This document shows, one piece after another, positions 17,707-25,934 of a DNA stretch of 41,207 nucleotides. This DNA is from Clostridiaceae bacterium (lineage in GTDB: Bacteria; Bacillota; Clostridia; DSM-8532), in NCBI GenBank assembly GCA_012519655.1, contig JAAYPS010000113.1:1-41207 (forward strand), written 5' to 3'. Positions within the stretch are counted from its first letter, which is position 1. Each line of letters opens with the position of its first letter. Below the pieces are notes generated by a model. The model was not told the DNA's origin. It worked only from the letters and a program-made list of their open reading frames with translations, and did no database searches. Position numbers and translations under genes: made by a program.

Positions 17707-17915
17707 GATTGTAATAATCACATAATTCATTTCATGTGTTAAAAGCTCATAAAACCCCGCATACTACAGTTGTAATAAACCTTTCAGGTGAGGCATTTAT
17801 ACCTAGAACAAGCTTGTAGAAGTTTAGCAATGCGCCACAATTGCACAGCTAACCTAATTAATTAAAGTTGTTTCGGTAATTAAAATTGACTATAAACCAA
17901 AAGGTGTGACAATGA

Positions 17916-18698
17916 ATGAAAAAATCTATAAGTACAAATAAATCCAATTCAGAAATAGCTGATAAATTAATTTTACCAATTTCCTTTATAGTTGCAATTA
18001 TCTTGTGGGAAGGCTTGGTATATGTTTTCAAGACACCTGCCTACCTTGTTCCATCTCCAAGTGCAGTTTATGAAGCATTTATTGAGTATTTTCCAGTACT
18101 TATAAGGCATACAGCAGTGACTTGTTACGAGGTGCTTTTGGGTTTTACTGCTGCGTTGGTGCTATCAATAGTTGTTTCGCTTTTGATGGTACGAATGAAA
18201 ATTCTGTACAAAATATTATGGCCTTATATGGTTTTAAGTCAAACCATACCACTTTATGTGATTGCTCCATTATTTATGATATGGTTCGGGTTTGGAGTTT
18301 TACCTAAAATACTTATTGTAACTCTTGTGTGTTTCTTTCCAATAACTGTTGGTCTAGTGCAAGGGTTGATATCCACGGAGCCAGAATTAGATGAGCTTTT
18401 GCAGGTTATGAGAGCTACTCCATCGCAGATTTTATGGAAAGTAAGAATACCCCAAGCAATGCCTCAGTTTTTTTCAGGAGTAAAAATATCTGTGGCATAC
18501 AGTGTAACAGGAGCAGTACTTGCTGAATGGGTGGGAGCACAGGAAGGTTTAGGTATCTTTTTAACAAGAGCTATGAAAACTTATAATACTGCTGCAGTAT
18601 TTGCAGATGTATTCATTATTATTGTTCTTAGTTTGATTTTGTTTTTTGTAATTTCATTTATTGAAAAGAAAGTTATTAGAAGGAGGCATATATCATGA
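17916..18698 (+). CDS. thiX: ABC transporter permease for a thiamine precursor (ThiX type)
   Basis: This 260-residue inner-membrane permease of the SsuC/TauC/NitT class has about six helices. The EAA-type loop lies around residues 165-185 (PELDELLQVMRATPSQILWKVRIPQAMP), where the ATPase docks. The TPP riboswitch and the NMT1-type binding protein point to uptake of hydroxymethylpyrimidine or a relative. The start is the ATG at 17916 with AAGGTG nine bases before it. An overlapping ATG at 17912 opens only a 9-codon frame. The stop overlaps the next gene by 4 bases. Confidence 0.88.
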   Translation: MKKSISTNKSNSEIADKLILPISFIVAIILWEGLVYVFKTPAYLVPSPSAVYEAFIEYFPVLIRHTAVTCYEVLLGFTAALVLSIVVSLLMVRMKILYKILWPYMVLSQTIPLYVIAPLFMIWFGFGVLPKILIVTLVCFFPITVGLVQGLISTEPELDELLQVMRATPSQILWKVRIPQAMPQFFSGVKISVAYSVTGAVLAEWVGAQEGLGIFLTRAMKTYNTAAVFADVFIIIVLSLILFFVISFIEKKVIRRRHIS

Positions 18699-19681
18699 AA
18701 AAATTTAAGAATATTTTAATTTTATTTTTCATTTTCACTTTTGTAATCTGCTTAACGGGATGTGGGAAAATACAAAGCAATGAGCGAGGAATAATTGCTG
18801 TATTGGACTGGGCACCAAATACTAATCATACTGGGCTATATGTAGCATTAACAGAAGGTTATTTTAAAGATGAAGGGCTTAATGTGAAGATAATTCAACC
18901 TGAGGAAGGTACAGCCGAGCACTTAGTCGCATCCAACTCAGCTCAATTTGGAGTTAGCTATCAAGAAAATGTTACTTTTGCGCGTGCAGAGGGTATACCG
19001 ATTGTATCTTTGGCAGCAGTGATACAGCACAATTCATCAGGCTTCGCATCTTTAACAGAAAAAAACATTACTTCACCCAAGGATTTTGAAAATAAAAAAT
19101 ACGGTGGTTGGGGCTCACCCCTTGAGGAAAAAACTTTACGTTATTTAATGGAAAAGGCAGGCGCAGATCCGGATAAAATACAGATTGTTACAACGGGTGA
19201 TGCTGATTTTTTCCAGACAACAGGTACAGGTGAAATCGATTATGGTTGGATATTTGAAGGCTGGGACGGAATTGCAGCGAAACTTAGAGGTATCGAGTTG
19301 AATTATATCGACCTTGGAAAAGAAGCTGAAGTATTCGATTACTATACTCCTGTCATAATTACAAGTGAAAAGATGATCGAAGAGAATGAGCAGTTGGTAC
19401 AAAAATTTATGAGTGCTATTGAAAAAGGATACACATTCTGTATAGAAAATCCTGAAGCAGCAGCTGAAATACTACTTGAAAATGTTCCTGAACTTGACAG
19501 AGAATTGGTTATAGAAAGTCAAAAGTTTTTGGCTGAAAAATACCAGGATGATGCTCCATATTGGGGATTGCAAAAAGAGGAAGTTTGGGAAAGGTATAGT
19601 ACTTGGTTATATGAAAATGGCTTTATAGAAAATACAATTGACGTAAGGAAAGCATTCACTAATGATTATCTGACACATTGA
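18695..19681 (+). CDS. thiY: Substrate-binding lipoprotein, NMT1/THI5-like (ThiY type)
   Basis: This 328-residue lipoprotein has a hydrophobic leader and lipobox LTGC, with Cys23 as the lipid anchor, so it sits on the outer face of the membrane. The mature part is an NMT1/THI5-like binding fold: LDWAPNTNHTGLYVALTEGYF, GTAEHLVASNSAQFGVSYQEN, and the late DDAPYWGLQKEEVWERYSTWL. In bacteria this group delivers the pyrimidine precursor of thiamine to ThiX/ThiZ. AGAAGGAGG gives a strong ribosome site, and translation is coupled to thiX by overlap. Confidence 0.9.
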   Translation: MKKFKNILILFFIFTFVICLTGCGKIQSNERGIIAVLDWAPNTNHTGLYVALTEGYFKDEGLNVKIIQPEEGTAEHLVASNSAQFGVSYQENVTFARAEGIPIVSLAAVIQHNSSGFASLTEKNITSPKDFENKKYGGWGSPLEEKTLRYLMEKAGADPDKIQIVTTGDADFFQTTGTGEIDYGWIFEGWDGIAAKLRGIELNYIDLGKEAEVFDYYTPVIITSEKMIEENEQLVQKFMSAIEKGYTFCIENPEAAAEILLENVPELDRELVIESQKFLAEKYQDDAPYWGLQKEEVWERYSTWLYENGFIENTIDVRKAFTNDYLTH

Positions 19682-19881
19682 GCGGTTACATGAATATTAG
19701 CACCAATCAGCATTTCATGAAGCTAAATACTATAGGCACGCATTTTTCAATTATAGAAGACAAAAAGAGCACGATAACTATTATGTATACATATATGGAG
19801 TTTGTGATGTACGCCCAAATTATCTGGCTGAGCTTCTTATATGTGAAAAGTTCAGTTATTGCGAAGTTTACGGAGGTCAAG

Positions 19882-20637
19882 GTGGAACAGGCTGTAGAAG
19901 TAATAAATCTAAGTAAATCATATATATTAGACAAAAAAGAACTAAAGGTGCTGGAGAACATCAATCTCAAAGTTACTGCAGGAAATTTCATCTCAATTAT
20001 AGGTCCAAGCGGTTGCGGAAAAAGTACCTTATTTAGAGTAATTGCAGGATTAGAAAAAGACTATACGGGTTCTGTATATGTAAATGGTAGCGACATAGCA
20101 AATACAAAGCCATATATTGCTTACATGTTACAAAAAGATCTGTTATTACCTTGGCGAAATGTTTGGAAGAATGTTGTTTTGCCTCTTGAATTGGCAGGTA
20201 CCCTAAAAGATACAGATAATACTTTTTTAGAGAAAATGCTTGAAGAGTTTGGTCTTAAAGAATTTAAAAATGCTTATCCAGACGAATTATCAGGTGGCAT
20301 GAGGCAGCGCGTAGCGTTATTAAGAACATGGCTAATGAAAGGTTCGGTTATGCTTTTAGACGAGCCATTTGGAGCCCTTGATGCATTAACCCGCAATCAT
20401 ATGCAGGACTGGCTTACTAAGGTATGGGAAAAGCATCAAAAGACAGTGCTTTTCATAACCCACGACATTGAAGAGGCTATATATCTTTCGGATGAGATTG
20501 TTGTGATGAGTCAAAGGCCGGGTAAGTTTATAGAATCCCTAAATATTGATTTAGAAAGACCAAGAAAACGCGATATGGTATATACTCAACAATTTGTAGA
20601 ATATAAAAAGAGAATCATGTCTAAGGTACAAGAATAA
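19882..20637 (+). CDS. thiZ: ABC transporter ATPase for a thiamine precursor (ThiZ type)
   Basis: This 251-residue ATPase has all nucleotide-binding motifs: Walker A GPSGCGKST, Q-loop LQKDLLLPW, signature LSGGMRQRVAL, Walker B VMLLDEPFGALD and H-loop ITHDIEEA. It powers the ThiX/ThiY system. I place the start at the GTG at 19882, after CGGAGGTCAAG, because the family begins just before VEVINLSKSY. A longer frame back to 19678 would add 68 atypical residues. That leaves a 200-base gap after thiY, unusual in an otherwise overlapping operon. Confidence 0.88.
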   Translation: MEQAVEVINLSKSYILDKKELKVLENINLKVTAGNFISIIGPSGCGKSTLFRVIAGLEKDYTGSVYVNGSDIANTKPYIAYMLQKDLLLPWRNVWKNVVLPLELAGTLKDTDNTFLEKMLEEFGLKEFKNAYPDELSGGMRQRVALLRTWLMKGSVMLLDEPFGALDALTRNHMQDWLTKVWEKHQKTVLFITHDIEEAIYLSDEIVVMSQRPGKFIESLNIDLERPRKRDMVYTQQFVEYKKRIMSKVQE

Positions 20638-20826
20638 CGATATCTTAAGAAAAACCAAGAAATTCAAAGATATAGTGAGATAATTTAATTGGTTGACTCA
20701 ACACAATTCACATGGTCACGTGAACATACTTTACAATAGAATGAGCGTGTTATATAATCTGAGTATGAGATGATACATACATATGATGTATTAGAAAAAA
20801 GTAAGGTCAGGGGGGAGGGATTGAAA

Positions 20827-21372
20827 ATGGAAGCACCTGTTTTTTTCCCGGGAACAGTTATACCAGTTTCGTCTATCGGACTTTTACAAGGAATATTTTC
20901 AGTCACAAATGGTATAACTTTGTCACAGGTCTGTGAAATAACTGGACTGGAACCAGGCACTATACAAAACTGGATAAAAAGAGGATACGTTAATCACCCC
21001 ATTGACAGAAAGTATACAAAAGGGCATCTAACCAGAATTATTCTCATAAACATTCTAAGGGATACATTTGTTATTGAGAATGCAGCTAATTTGTTGAGTT
21101 ATGTAAATGGAGATTTGCTAGATCGTGCCGATGATATTATGGACGACAGTGAAATCTATCAGTGTTTATGTAATATTCTCATACCTGAAGATCCAAATAC
21201 ACAAGTAGATATAAACACTTTGTCCGAGAGAATTGATGAAGAACTGTTAGATTTTGTTGAACCGTATGATGGGGCAAAAGAAAAACTTAAACTTGCATTG
21301 AAAGCAATGGTTTTTGCTTGGTGGTCTTTAGAATTAAAAAGACGTGCAAACCAGTTAACAGAAAACATTTAG
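20827..21372 (+). CDS. DUF1836-domain protein, MerR-like putative DNA-binding regulator
   Basis: The protein has 181 residues. The middle part (about 40-95) has a winged-helix MerR-like pattern with TLSQVCEITGLEPGTIQNWIKRG and then NHPIDRKYTKGHLTRIILINILRD, the DUF1836 core. The second half is helical and acidic, perhaps an effector or dimer region. GGGGGGAGGG just upstream of the ATG at 20827 is a strong ribosome site. It lies 31 bases before the NfeD-flotillin pair and may regulate them. Members of this family are not well characterised. Confidence 0.78.
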   Translation: MEAPVFFPGTVIPVSSIGLLQGIFSVTNGITLSQVCEITGLEPGTIQNWIKRGYVNHPIDRKYTKGHLTRIILINILRDTFVIENAANLLSYVNGDLLDRADDIMDDSEIYQCLCNILIPEDPNTQVDINTLSERIDEELLDFVEPYDGAKEKLKLALKAMVFAWWSLELKRRANQLTENI

Positions 21373-21403
21373 GTAAAAAAATCCGTGTAATAAGGAGGTC
21401 AGC

Positions 21404-22150
21404 ATGAATTGGTGGAATGAGTTTACGCAGTTGCAAAGAATTTTCGCAACCGTTGCTATCCCAGCTACGATTATTATGTTAATTCAATTTATATTGCAAC
21501 TGCTGGGAATTGCGAACGAACAAGATGGAACAGATATTGATGGCGTTGATGGAACTGATGTTGATTCTGTTGATGGAGCTGATGTTGATTCTGTTGATGG
21601 AGCTGATATGGACACTTCAATAGATTTACCTGATGATTATGAAACAGATGTATCTGACTTAGATAGTACATTTGACGATGGCTCTTTCGACGATGACGGG
21701 ACAGATGTGGACGATGCACATGATGGATTGCGTCTATTTACTTTAAGAAGCATTATAGCTTTCTTCGCAGTAGGTGGATGGATGGGTGTTGCCGCTATTG
21801 AGTGGAACCTTTCATCAATTCTTGCAGTTATACTTGCTGTTGCAGCTGGAACTTTGGCTATGTACTTTGTAGCTTGGACAATTTATACTTTTTTAAAAAT
21901 GCAGCAAAGTGGTAGTATGAAGTACGAATACGCAGTGGGTAAAGAAGGTGTTGTATATCTTACCATCCCAGCAGGTGGACTCGGGAAAGTGAATGTTATC
22001 GTTCAGGATCGTCTTTGTGAACTTAGTGCACAAACAAATTCTGACAGAGACATAAAGACCGGAGAAAAAGTAATAGTTGTTGATTTTACTCCAGACGGAG
22101 TATTAATCGTAGAACCTAAGAATTTATCTGAAAAAAAAGAAATTGTATAG
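21404..22150 (+). CDS. NfeD-like membrane protein, flotillin partner (YuaF-like)
   Basis: The protein has 248 residues. One helix lies at about 12-34, then a strongly acidic loop (about 38-107) containing 8-residue repeats of the DVDSVDGA type, then two helices (about 112-130 and 136-162), and a C-terminal OB-fold-like NfeD domain (about 175-240, EGVVYLTIPAGGLGKVNVIV, EKVIVVDFTPDGVLIVEP). YuaF-type NfeD proteins work beside flotillin to organise ordered membrane domains. Its gene ends 12 bases before flotillin, so the two are co-translated. The long acidic repeat insert is unlike the short YuaF proteins. Confidence 0.85.
   Translation: MNWWNEFTQLQRIFATVAIPATIIMLIQFILQLLGIANEQDGTDIDGVDGTDVDSVDGADVDSVDGADMDTSIDLPDDYETDVSDLDSTFDDGSFDDDGTDVDDAHDGLRLFTLRSIIAFFAVGGWMGVAAIEWNLSSILAVILAVAAGTLAMYFVAWTIYTFLKMQQSGSMKYEYAVGKEGVVYLTIPAGGLGKVNVIVQDRLCELSAQTNSDRDIKTGEKVIVVDFTPDGVLIVEPKNLSEKKEIV
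21533..21604 (+). repeat. Three tandem 24-base repeats in the NfeD-like gene
   Basis: Units at 21533, 21557 and 21581 run head to tail. The last two are identical, and the first differs at a few bases. Each encodes D-V/I-D-S/G-V-D-G-A/T. The DxDxxDG spacing resembles calcium-binding acidic loops, though that role is inference. Confidence 0.75.
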
Positions 22151-22162
22151 GAGGTTTATTTT

Positions 22163-23593
22163 ATGCCAGGTAGTACGATACTTTTTGTTGTAATTGTGAT
22201 TCTAGCTTTTTCAACATTTCTGTTTGTAGTTTCTAGGTACAAAAGGTGTCCATCTGATCGTATCATGGTCATCTATGGTAATGTGGGCCAGGCAAAGGAT
22301 GGTTCTTCATTATCAGCAAAATGTATTCATGGTGGAGCAGGATTTATATGGCCAGTTATACAGGCATATGAGTTTTTGGACTTAACACCCATATCCATAA
22401 GTGTTGACTTAAAGAGTGCCTTAAGCCGACAGAACATACGAATTGATGTTCCATCTAGCTTTACAGTAGGTATTTCAACAGAACCAGGAGTAATGCAAAA
22501 TGCTGCAGAGCGTTTGTTGGGGCTAAAACATAACGAAATACAAGAATTAGCAAAGGATATAATATTTGGACAACTGAGACTTGTTATAGCCACAATGGAA
22601 ATTGAAGAAATAAATACCGACAGAGATAAATTCCTAGATGCGGTGTCTAGCAATGTTGAAACTGAGCTAAAAAAGATTGGACTTAGACTAATAAACGTTA
22701 ATGTGACTGATATAAGTGATGAGTCGGGATATATTGCAGCGCTTGGTAAAGAAGCAGCAGCAAAAGCTATAAACGACGCTAAAAAAACCGTTGCTGAAAA
22801 GGAAAGAGACGGTGCTATTGGTGAAGCCAATGCTCGTCGTGACCAAAGAATTCAAGTGGCTTCAGCCGATGCGGAAGCAATAAAGGGTGAGAACGAATCG
22901 GCAGCTTCGGTTGCGATGTCCAACGCAATACGCCGTGAGCATGAAGCCGAAGCTAGTAAAAGAGCCATAGCATCGGAGAAAATACAAGCAGCTAAGGCCT
23001 TACAGGAAGCATATGTTGCAGAAAAAGAAGCAGAGCTTGCCCGTGCTGCACGCGAAAAGGCTACACTTGAAGCTGATATTTTGGTTAAAGCTGAAATTGA
23101 AAAGCAAAGACTTGCTCTTGAAGCAGAAGCAAAAGCTGAACAGGCAAGACGCCTTGCAAATGGTGAAGCAGATGCAGTTTTCATGAGGATGGAAGCTGAA
23201 GCTAGGGGTATTCAGGAAATTTTGACTAAGCAAGCGCAGGGATATGCACAACTGGTTCAATCAGTTGGTGGAGATCCAGCAAATGCTGCTCAAATGATGA
23301 TTGCTGAAAAGCTGGAGAAGCTTATGCAGATTCAAGTGGATGCAATTAAAGGTATACAGATCGACAAGATTAATGTGTGGGATAGTATGAGCGATGGAAG
23401 TCCTACAACGGCTAATTTTCTTTCGGGTATGTTAAAATCCATTCCTCCGATGAATGAAATGTTTAAGATGGTGGGAATGGAGATCCCGGGATATCTTGGT
23501 AAAGATGCTCAAAAGACCGAAGCAGGCGATAGTAATGTAGCTTATGATATTAAAGTAGAAGACTCTAACAACAAAGCAGAACAGACTGTATAA
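22163..23593 (+). CDS. floT: Flotillin-like membrane scaffold protein (FloT family)
   Basis: The protein has 476 residues. Residues 1-22 are a membrane-inserted hydrophobic stretch. Residues about 30-190 form the SPFH/band-7 domain (DRIMVIYGNVG, PSSFTVGISTEPGVMQNAAERLLGL, IGLRLINVNVTDISDESGYI). A long Ala/Glu-rich coiled coil follows (about 195-355) and then a C-terminal oligomerisation region. Flotillins assemble at the cytoplasmic face and gather signalling and cell-wall proteins into membrane domains. The gene forms an operon with the NfeD-like gene and is followed by a terminator. Confidence 0.93.
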   Translation: MPGSTILFVVIVILAFSTFLFVVSRYKRCPSDRIMVIYGNVGQAKDGSSLSAKCIHGGAGFIWPVIQAYEFLDLTPISISVDLKSALSRQNIRIDVPSSFTVGISTEPGVMQNAAERLLGLKHNEIQELAKDIIFGQLRLVIATMEIEEINTDRDKFLDAVSSNVETELKKIGLRLINVNVTDISDESGYIAALGKEAAAKAINDAKKTVAEKERDGAIGEANARRDQRIQVASADAEAIKGENESAASVAMSNAIRREHEAEASKRAIASEKIQAAKALQEAYVAEKEAELARAAREKATLEADILVKAEIEKQRLALEAEAKAEQARRLANGEADAVFMRMEAEARGIQEILTKQAQGYAQLVQSVGGDPANAAQMMIAEKLEKLMQIQVDAIKGIQIDKINVWDSMSDGSPTTANFLSGMLKSIPPMNEMFKMVGMEIPGYLGKDAQKTEAGDSNVAYDIKVEDSNNKAEQTV

Positions 23594-23658
23594 CTGTATG
23601 AAAGAATAAATGAAACATTAAATAATGATGCGTTATATATACGTACGGTTTGGAAATG

Positions 23659-23691
23659 GGGAAGCTATGAAAATAGTTTCCCTACTTTTTT
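23659..23691 (+). terminator. Intrinsic terminator of the NfeD-flotillin operon
   Basis: GGGAAGCTAT (23659-23668) and ATAGTTTCCC (23673-23682) form a 10-bp stem with one G-T pair and a 4-base loop, followed by TAC and six T residues. Confidence 0.8.
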
Positions 23692-23722
23692 ATATAACAT
23701 TTAGGAGTATCGTTGCAATGGG

Positions 23723-23796
23723 TATGCATTACCTAAAATGACCATTTTTATATAAGCAACGAATATGTATTATCTAATATGACCATTTCTACTTAA
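23723..23796. repeat. Two direct repeats with 41-base period in the gap after flotillin
   Basis: A 33-base block (23723-23755) recurs at 23764-23796 with 27 matches, including a shared ATGACCATTT core. A few bases before each copy are also similar (GCAA). A broken hairpin follows around 23819-23864 (TTCGTAGC against GCTACCGAA). Both copies lie within the 429-base gap before the ferredoxin gene, which otherwise shows no gene. They may be paired binding sites or remnants. Confidence 0.5.
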
Positions 23797-24022
23797 AGAG
23801 AGAATATAACGAATAAAGATTGATTACGAATATATTTCGTAGCCATAGCTACCGAATCCAATCATATTTTCTATTATCATTGAGTTACAAATTAAAATTA
23901 ATATTTTGTAAGACAAAAATAACTATTCGCAGATATACTAAAAATTGAACAGAGGATAATAACCCGTAAGAAATAGTGTGATGTATGAATAGTAACAGTC
24001 AACGAAAGGAGAGAAAGAAATA

Positions 24023-24769
24023 GTGAAAAGAAATATAGTAAGTATAGACCAAGAAAAATGTATCGGTTGTGGGCTATGTATTAACGCTTGCCATGAAGGT
24101 GCTATTGAATTAGTTAATGGAAAAGCAGTTCTTATAGATGACGAATACTGTGATGGATTAGGTAACTGTTTACCAGCATGTCCTGTGGGAGCAATTGAAA
24201 TCACTGAAAGGGAAGCAGCTCCATATAACAAGGAACTTGTAGATAAGAAAAAGGAAGAAAGTAAGCAGAAAAGCTCGTGTAATACAAGCGCAGGAGCAGG
24301 AGGTTGCCCCGGTAAGCGCGCCATGAAAATTGAGAGAAACAAGGCAAATAGTCAACCAGCCAGGAAGCAAGCGGATGACGTAAGCAACACTGATGTGCCT
24401 TCTGAACTCAACCAGTGGCCGGTGCAATTAAGCCTTATAAATCCAAATGCATCATACCTTGATGGTGCCGATCTTCTAATTGCAGCTGACTGTTGTGCTT
24501 ATGCGTATGGTAATTTTCATAAGGAGTTTATTTCAGGGAAGATCACAGTAATTGGGTGCCCAAAACTTGATGACAATGATTATTATATAGAAAAATTGAC
24601 ACAAATTTTACAGCATAAAGATATAAAGAGCATTACAGTAACCAGAATGGAAGTTCCATGCTGTGGAGGAACTGTACATGCCGCTAAAACAGCAATGCTT
24701 AATGCTCAAAAAATAGTTCCATACCGTGAAGTCATTATAAGTACGGATGGAACAATAGTTAGTGGTTAA
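24023..24769 (+). CDS. Ferredoxin-like protein with two Fe-S motifs, clostridial type
   Basis: The protein has 248 residues. The N-terminus holds a classical 4Fe-4S motif (Cys13, Cys16, Cys19, Cys23 in CIGCGLCINAC) and a variant second motif (Cys43, Cys49, Cys53-Pro). A charged linker with extra cysteines (SSCNTSAGAGGCPGK) leads to a C-terminal domain with DCCAYAYGNFHKEF and EVPCCGGTVHAA, likely additional metal or electron-transfer sites. It is a cytoplasmic electron carrier or redox sensor. The start is GTG 24023 with AAAGGAGAG upstream. The stop overlaps the DeoR gene end by 4 bases in convergent orientation. Confidence 0.82.
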   Translation: MKRNIVSIDQEKCIGCGLCINACHEGAIELVNGKAVLIDDEYCDGLGNCLPACPVGAIEITEREAAPYNKELVDKKKEESKQKSSCNTSAGAGGCPGKRAMKIERNKANSQPARKQADDVSNTDVPSELNQWPVQLSLINPNASYLDGADLLIAADCCAYAYGNFHKEFISGKITVIGCPKLDDNDYYIEKLTQILQHKDIKSITVTRMEVPCCGGTVHAAKTAMLNAQKIVPYREVIISTDGTIVSG

Positions 24770-25530
24770 AGAACCTTTACGCCTGATTTGATTGCTTCTT
24801 GTGCAATCTGATCAGGCAACTTATCATCACTTATTAATATATTCAAATCAGATAACTGACCAAATGTAAATGCAAGTACTTTATTAACTTTGCTTGAATC
24901 AACCAACATAATAACTTTCTTAGCTTTCTTAATCACGGCTTTTTTAAGTTCGCATTCAAAAAAGTTCGAAACAGTAAAACCATTTTCAAGACTGAACCCC
25001 GATGCTGCAATAAAGGCTGTATCAATATTTATTATGTCAAGTATTGATGTCGCAGTAGGCCCCGTGGCCGAGAGACTATTATGGTTTAGTTGCCCGCCTG
25101 TTTGATATATTGTAATTTTCTCTTTTTTAGTAAGCTCCATTGCAATATTTATTCCACTTGTCAAAATAGAATAGTGATCGTCAGGGATTAACCTTGAAAA
25201 ATACATCATGGTACTACCTGCATCAAGAAAAATTGAACGACCATCATCAAGAAACTTCTTAGCTTTTTCAGCAATAGCCATTTTTTCTTCAACATTCTCA
25301 GCAGCGCGTAATGTATACTCATCTTCCTCGCCATAAATGGAAGCCAATTTCTTTATATTTACAGCGCCACCGTATGTTCTTATTAACATTCCATCGTTTT
25401 CAAGTAGTGTTAGATCACGTCTTAAAGTCATTGTGGAGACTTCTGGGAAAACATCTTTCAGTTCTGAAATCTGTAATTCGCCTTTATCATTTAATATACT
25501 AAGGATTTTTTCCTGTCTTTCATTATACAA
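24766..25530 (-). CDS. DeoR-family transcriptional repressor
   Basis: The protein has 254 residues. The N-terminal winged helix-turn-helix (residues 1-57) carries the family signature VSTMTLRRDLTLLENDGMLIRTYGGAV. The C-terminal DeoRC sensor domain (about 75-235) carries SIFLDAGSTMMYFSRLIP and TSGINIAMEL, and binds sugar phosphates in this family. The gene is divergent from the eight-gene sugar operon at 25935, with 404 bases between them holding candidate operators. It is therefore the likely repressor of that operon, with a phosphorylated pathway intermediate as inducer. Confidence 0.88.
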   Translation of the reverse strand: MYNERQEKILSILNDKGELQISELKDVFPEVSTMTLRRDLTLLENDGMLIRTYGGAVNIKKLASIYGEEDEYTLRAAENVEEKMAIAEKAKKFLDDGRSIFLDAGSTMMYFSRLIPDDHYSILTSGINIAMELTKKEKITIYQTGGQLNHNSLSATGPTATSILDIINIDTAFIAASGFSLENGFTVSNFFECELKKAVIKKAKKVIMLVDSSKVNKVLAFTFGQLSDLNILISDDKLPDQIAQEAIKSGVKVL

Positions 25531-25673
25531 GACCTTTCACTCCTTATTTAAATTTAACATATACCATCTTAACTTATCTTAACTTATTTAAAAAAAAAGC
25601 ACAATAAGTTTTTATTTTTATGTTCCATTAAATCATAAATAATGTTATAATAAAACATATTGATAACAAAAGT

Positions 25674-25830
25674 GAACATTTTGTTCTTTTCAACAAAGTC
25701 TAAAATATTTGTTTGGCATAACTAAAACAAGGGTTTTGTAGTGTTCACAAATGAGAAGACGATTGGTTTATATACTTATAATAGAAACGAATAATGATTA
25801 ATATATTTTCTTCATTTATGTGAAGAAAAT
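25674..25830. promoter_or_regulatory. Operator-like elements in the divergent DeoR / deoxysugar-operon region
   Basis: Elements seen in order are: a dyad GAACA-TTT-TGTTC (25674-25686); AGTGAACA (25671-25678) matched as an inverted copy TGTTCACA (25742-25749); a direct repeat TTGGTT(T)ATATACTTA at 25763 and 25830; and between those copies a perfect hairpin ATTTTCTTCA / TGAAGAAAAT (25805-25814, 25821-25830). The two inverted GTGAACA half-sites 71 bases apart would suit a looping DeoR repressor. Confidence 0.5.
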
Positions 25831-25849
25831 TGGTTATATACTTAACTTA

Positions 25850-25878
25850 TTGTGAAAGAATGAGTATGAACCTATTAT
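25850..25878 (+). promoter_or_regulatory. Candidate promoter of the deoxysugar operon
   Basis: TTGTGA (25850-25855), a 17-base spacer and TATTAT (25873-25878) lie directly after the second direct repeat and about 57 bases before the first gene. Confidence 0.5.
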
Positions 25879-25934
25879 AAGTTCAATTATTATATGAAAA
25901 AAAGCTAATAATATTATTATAGGAGGATTTCAAA

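Noticed and set aside
19678-19881. N-terminal extension of the thiamine ABC ATPase
   Set aside because: It would add 68 residues before the conserved start of the family and lacks a ribosome site, whereas GTG 19882 has CGGAGGT just upstream.
22327-22830. 167-codon open frame antisense to flotillin
   Set aside because: Low-complexity Ser/Ala/Ile text produced by the complement of the Ala/Glu-rich coiled coil; no ribosome site or domain.
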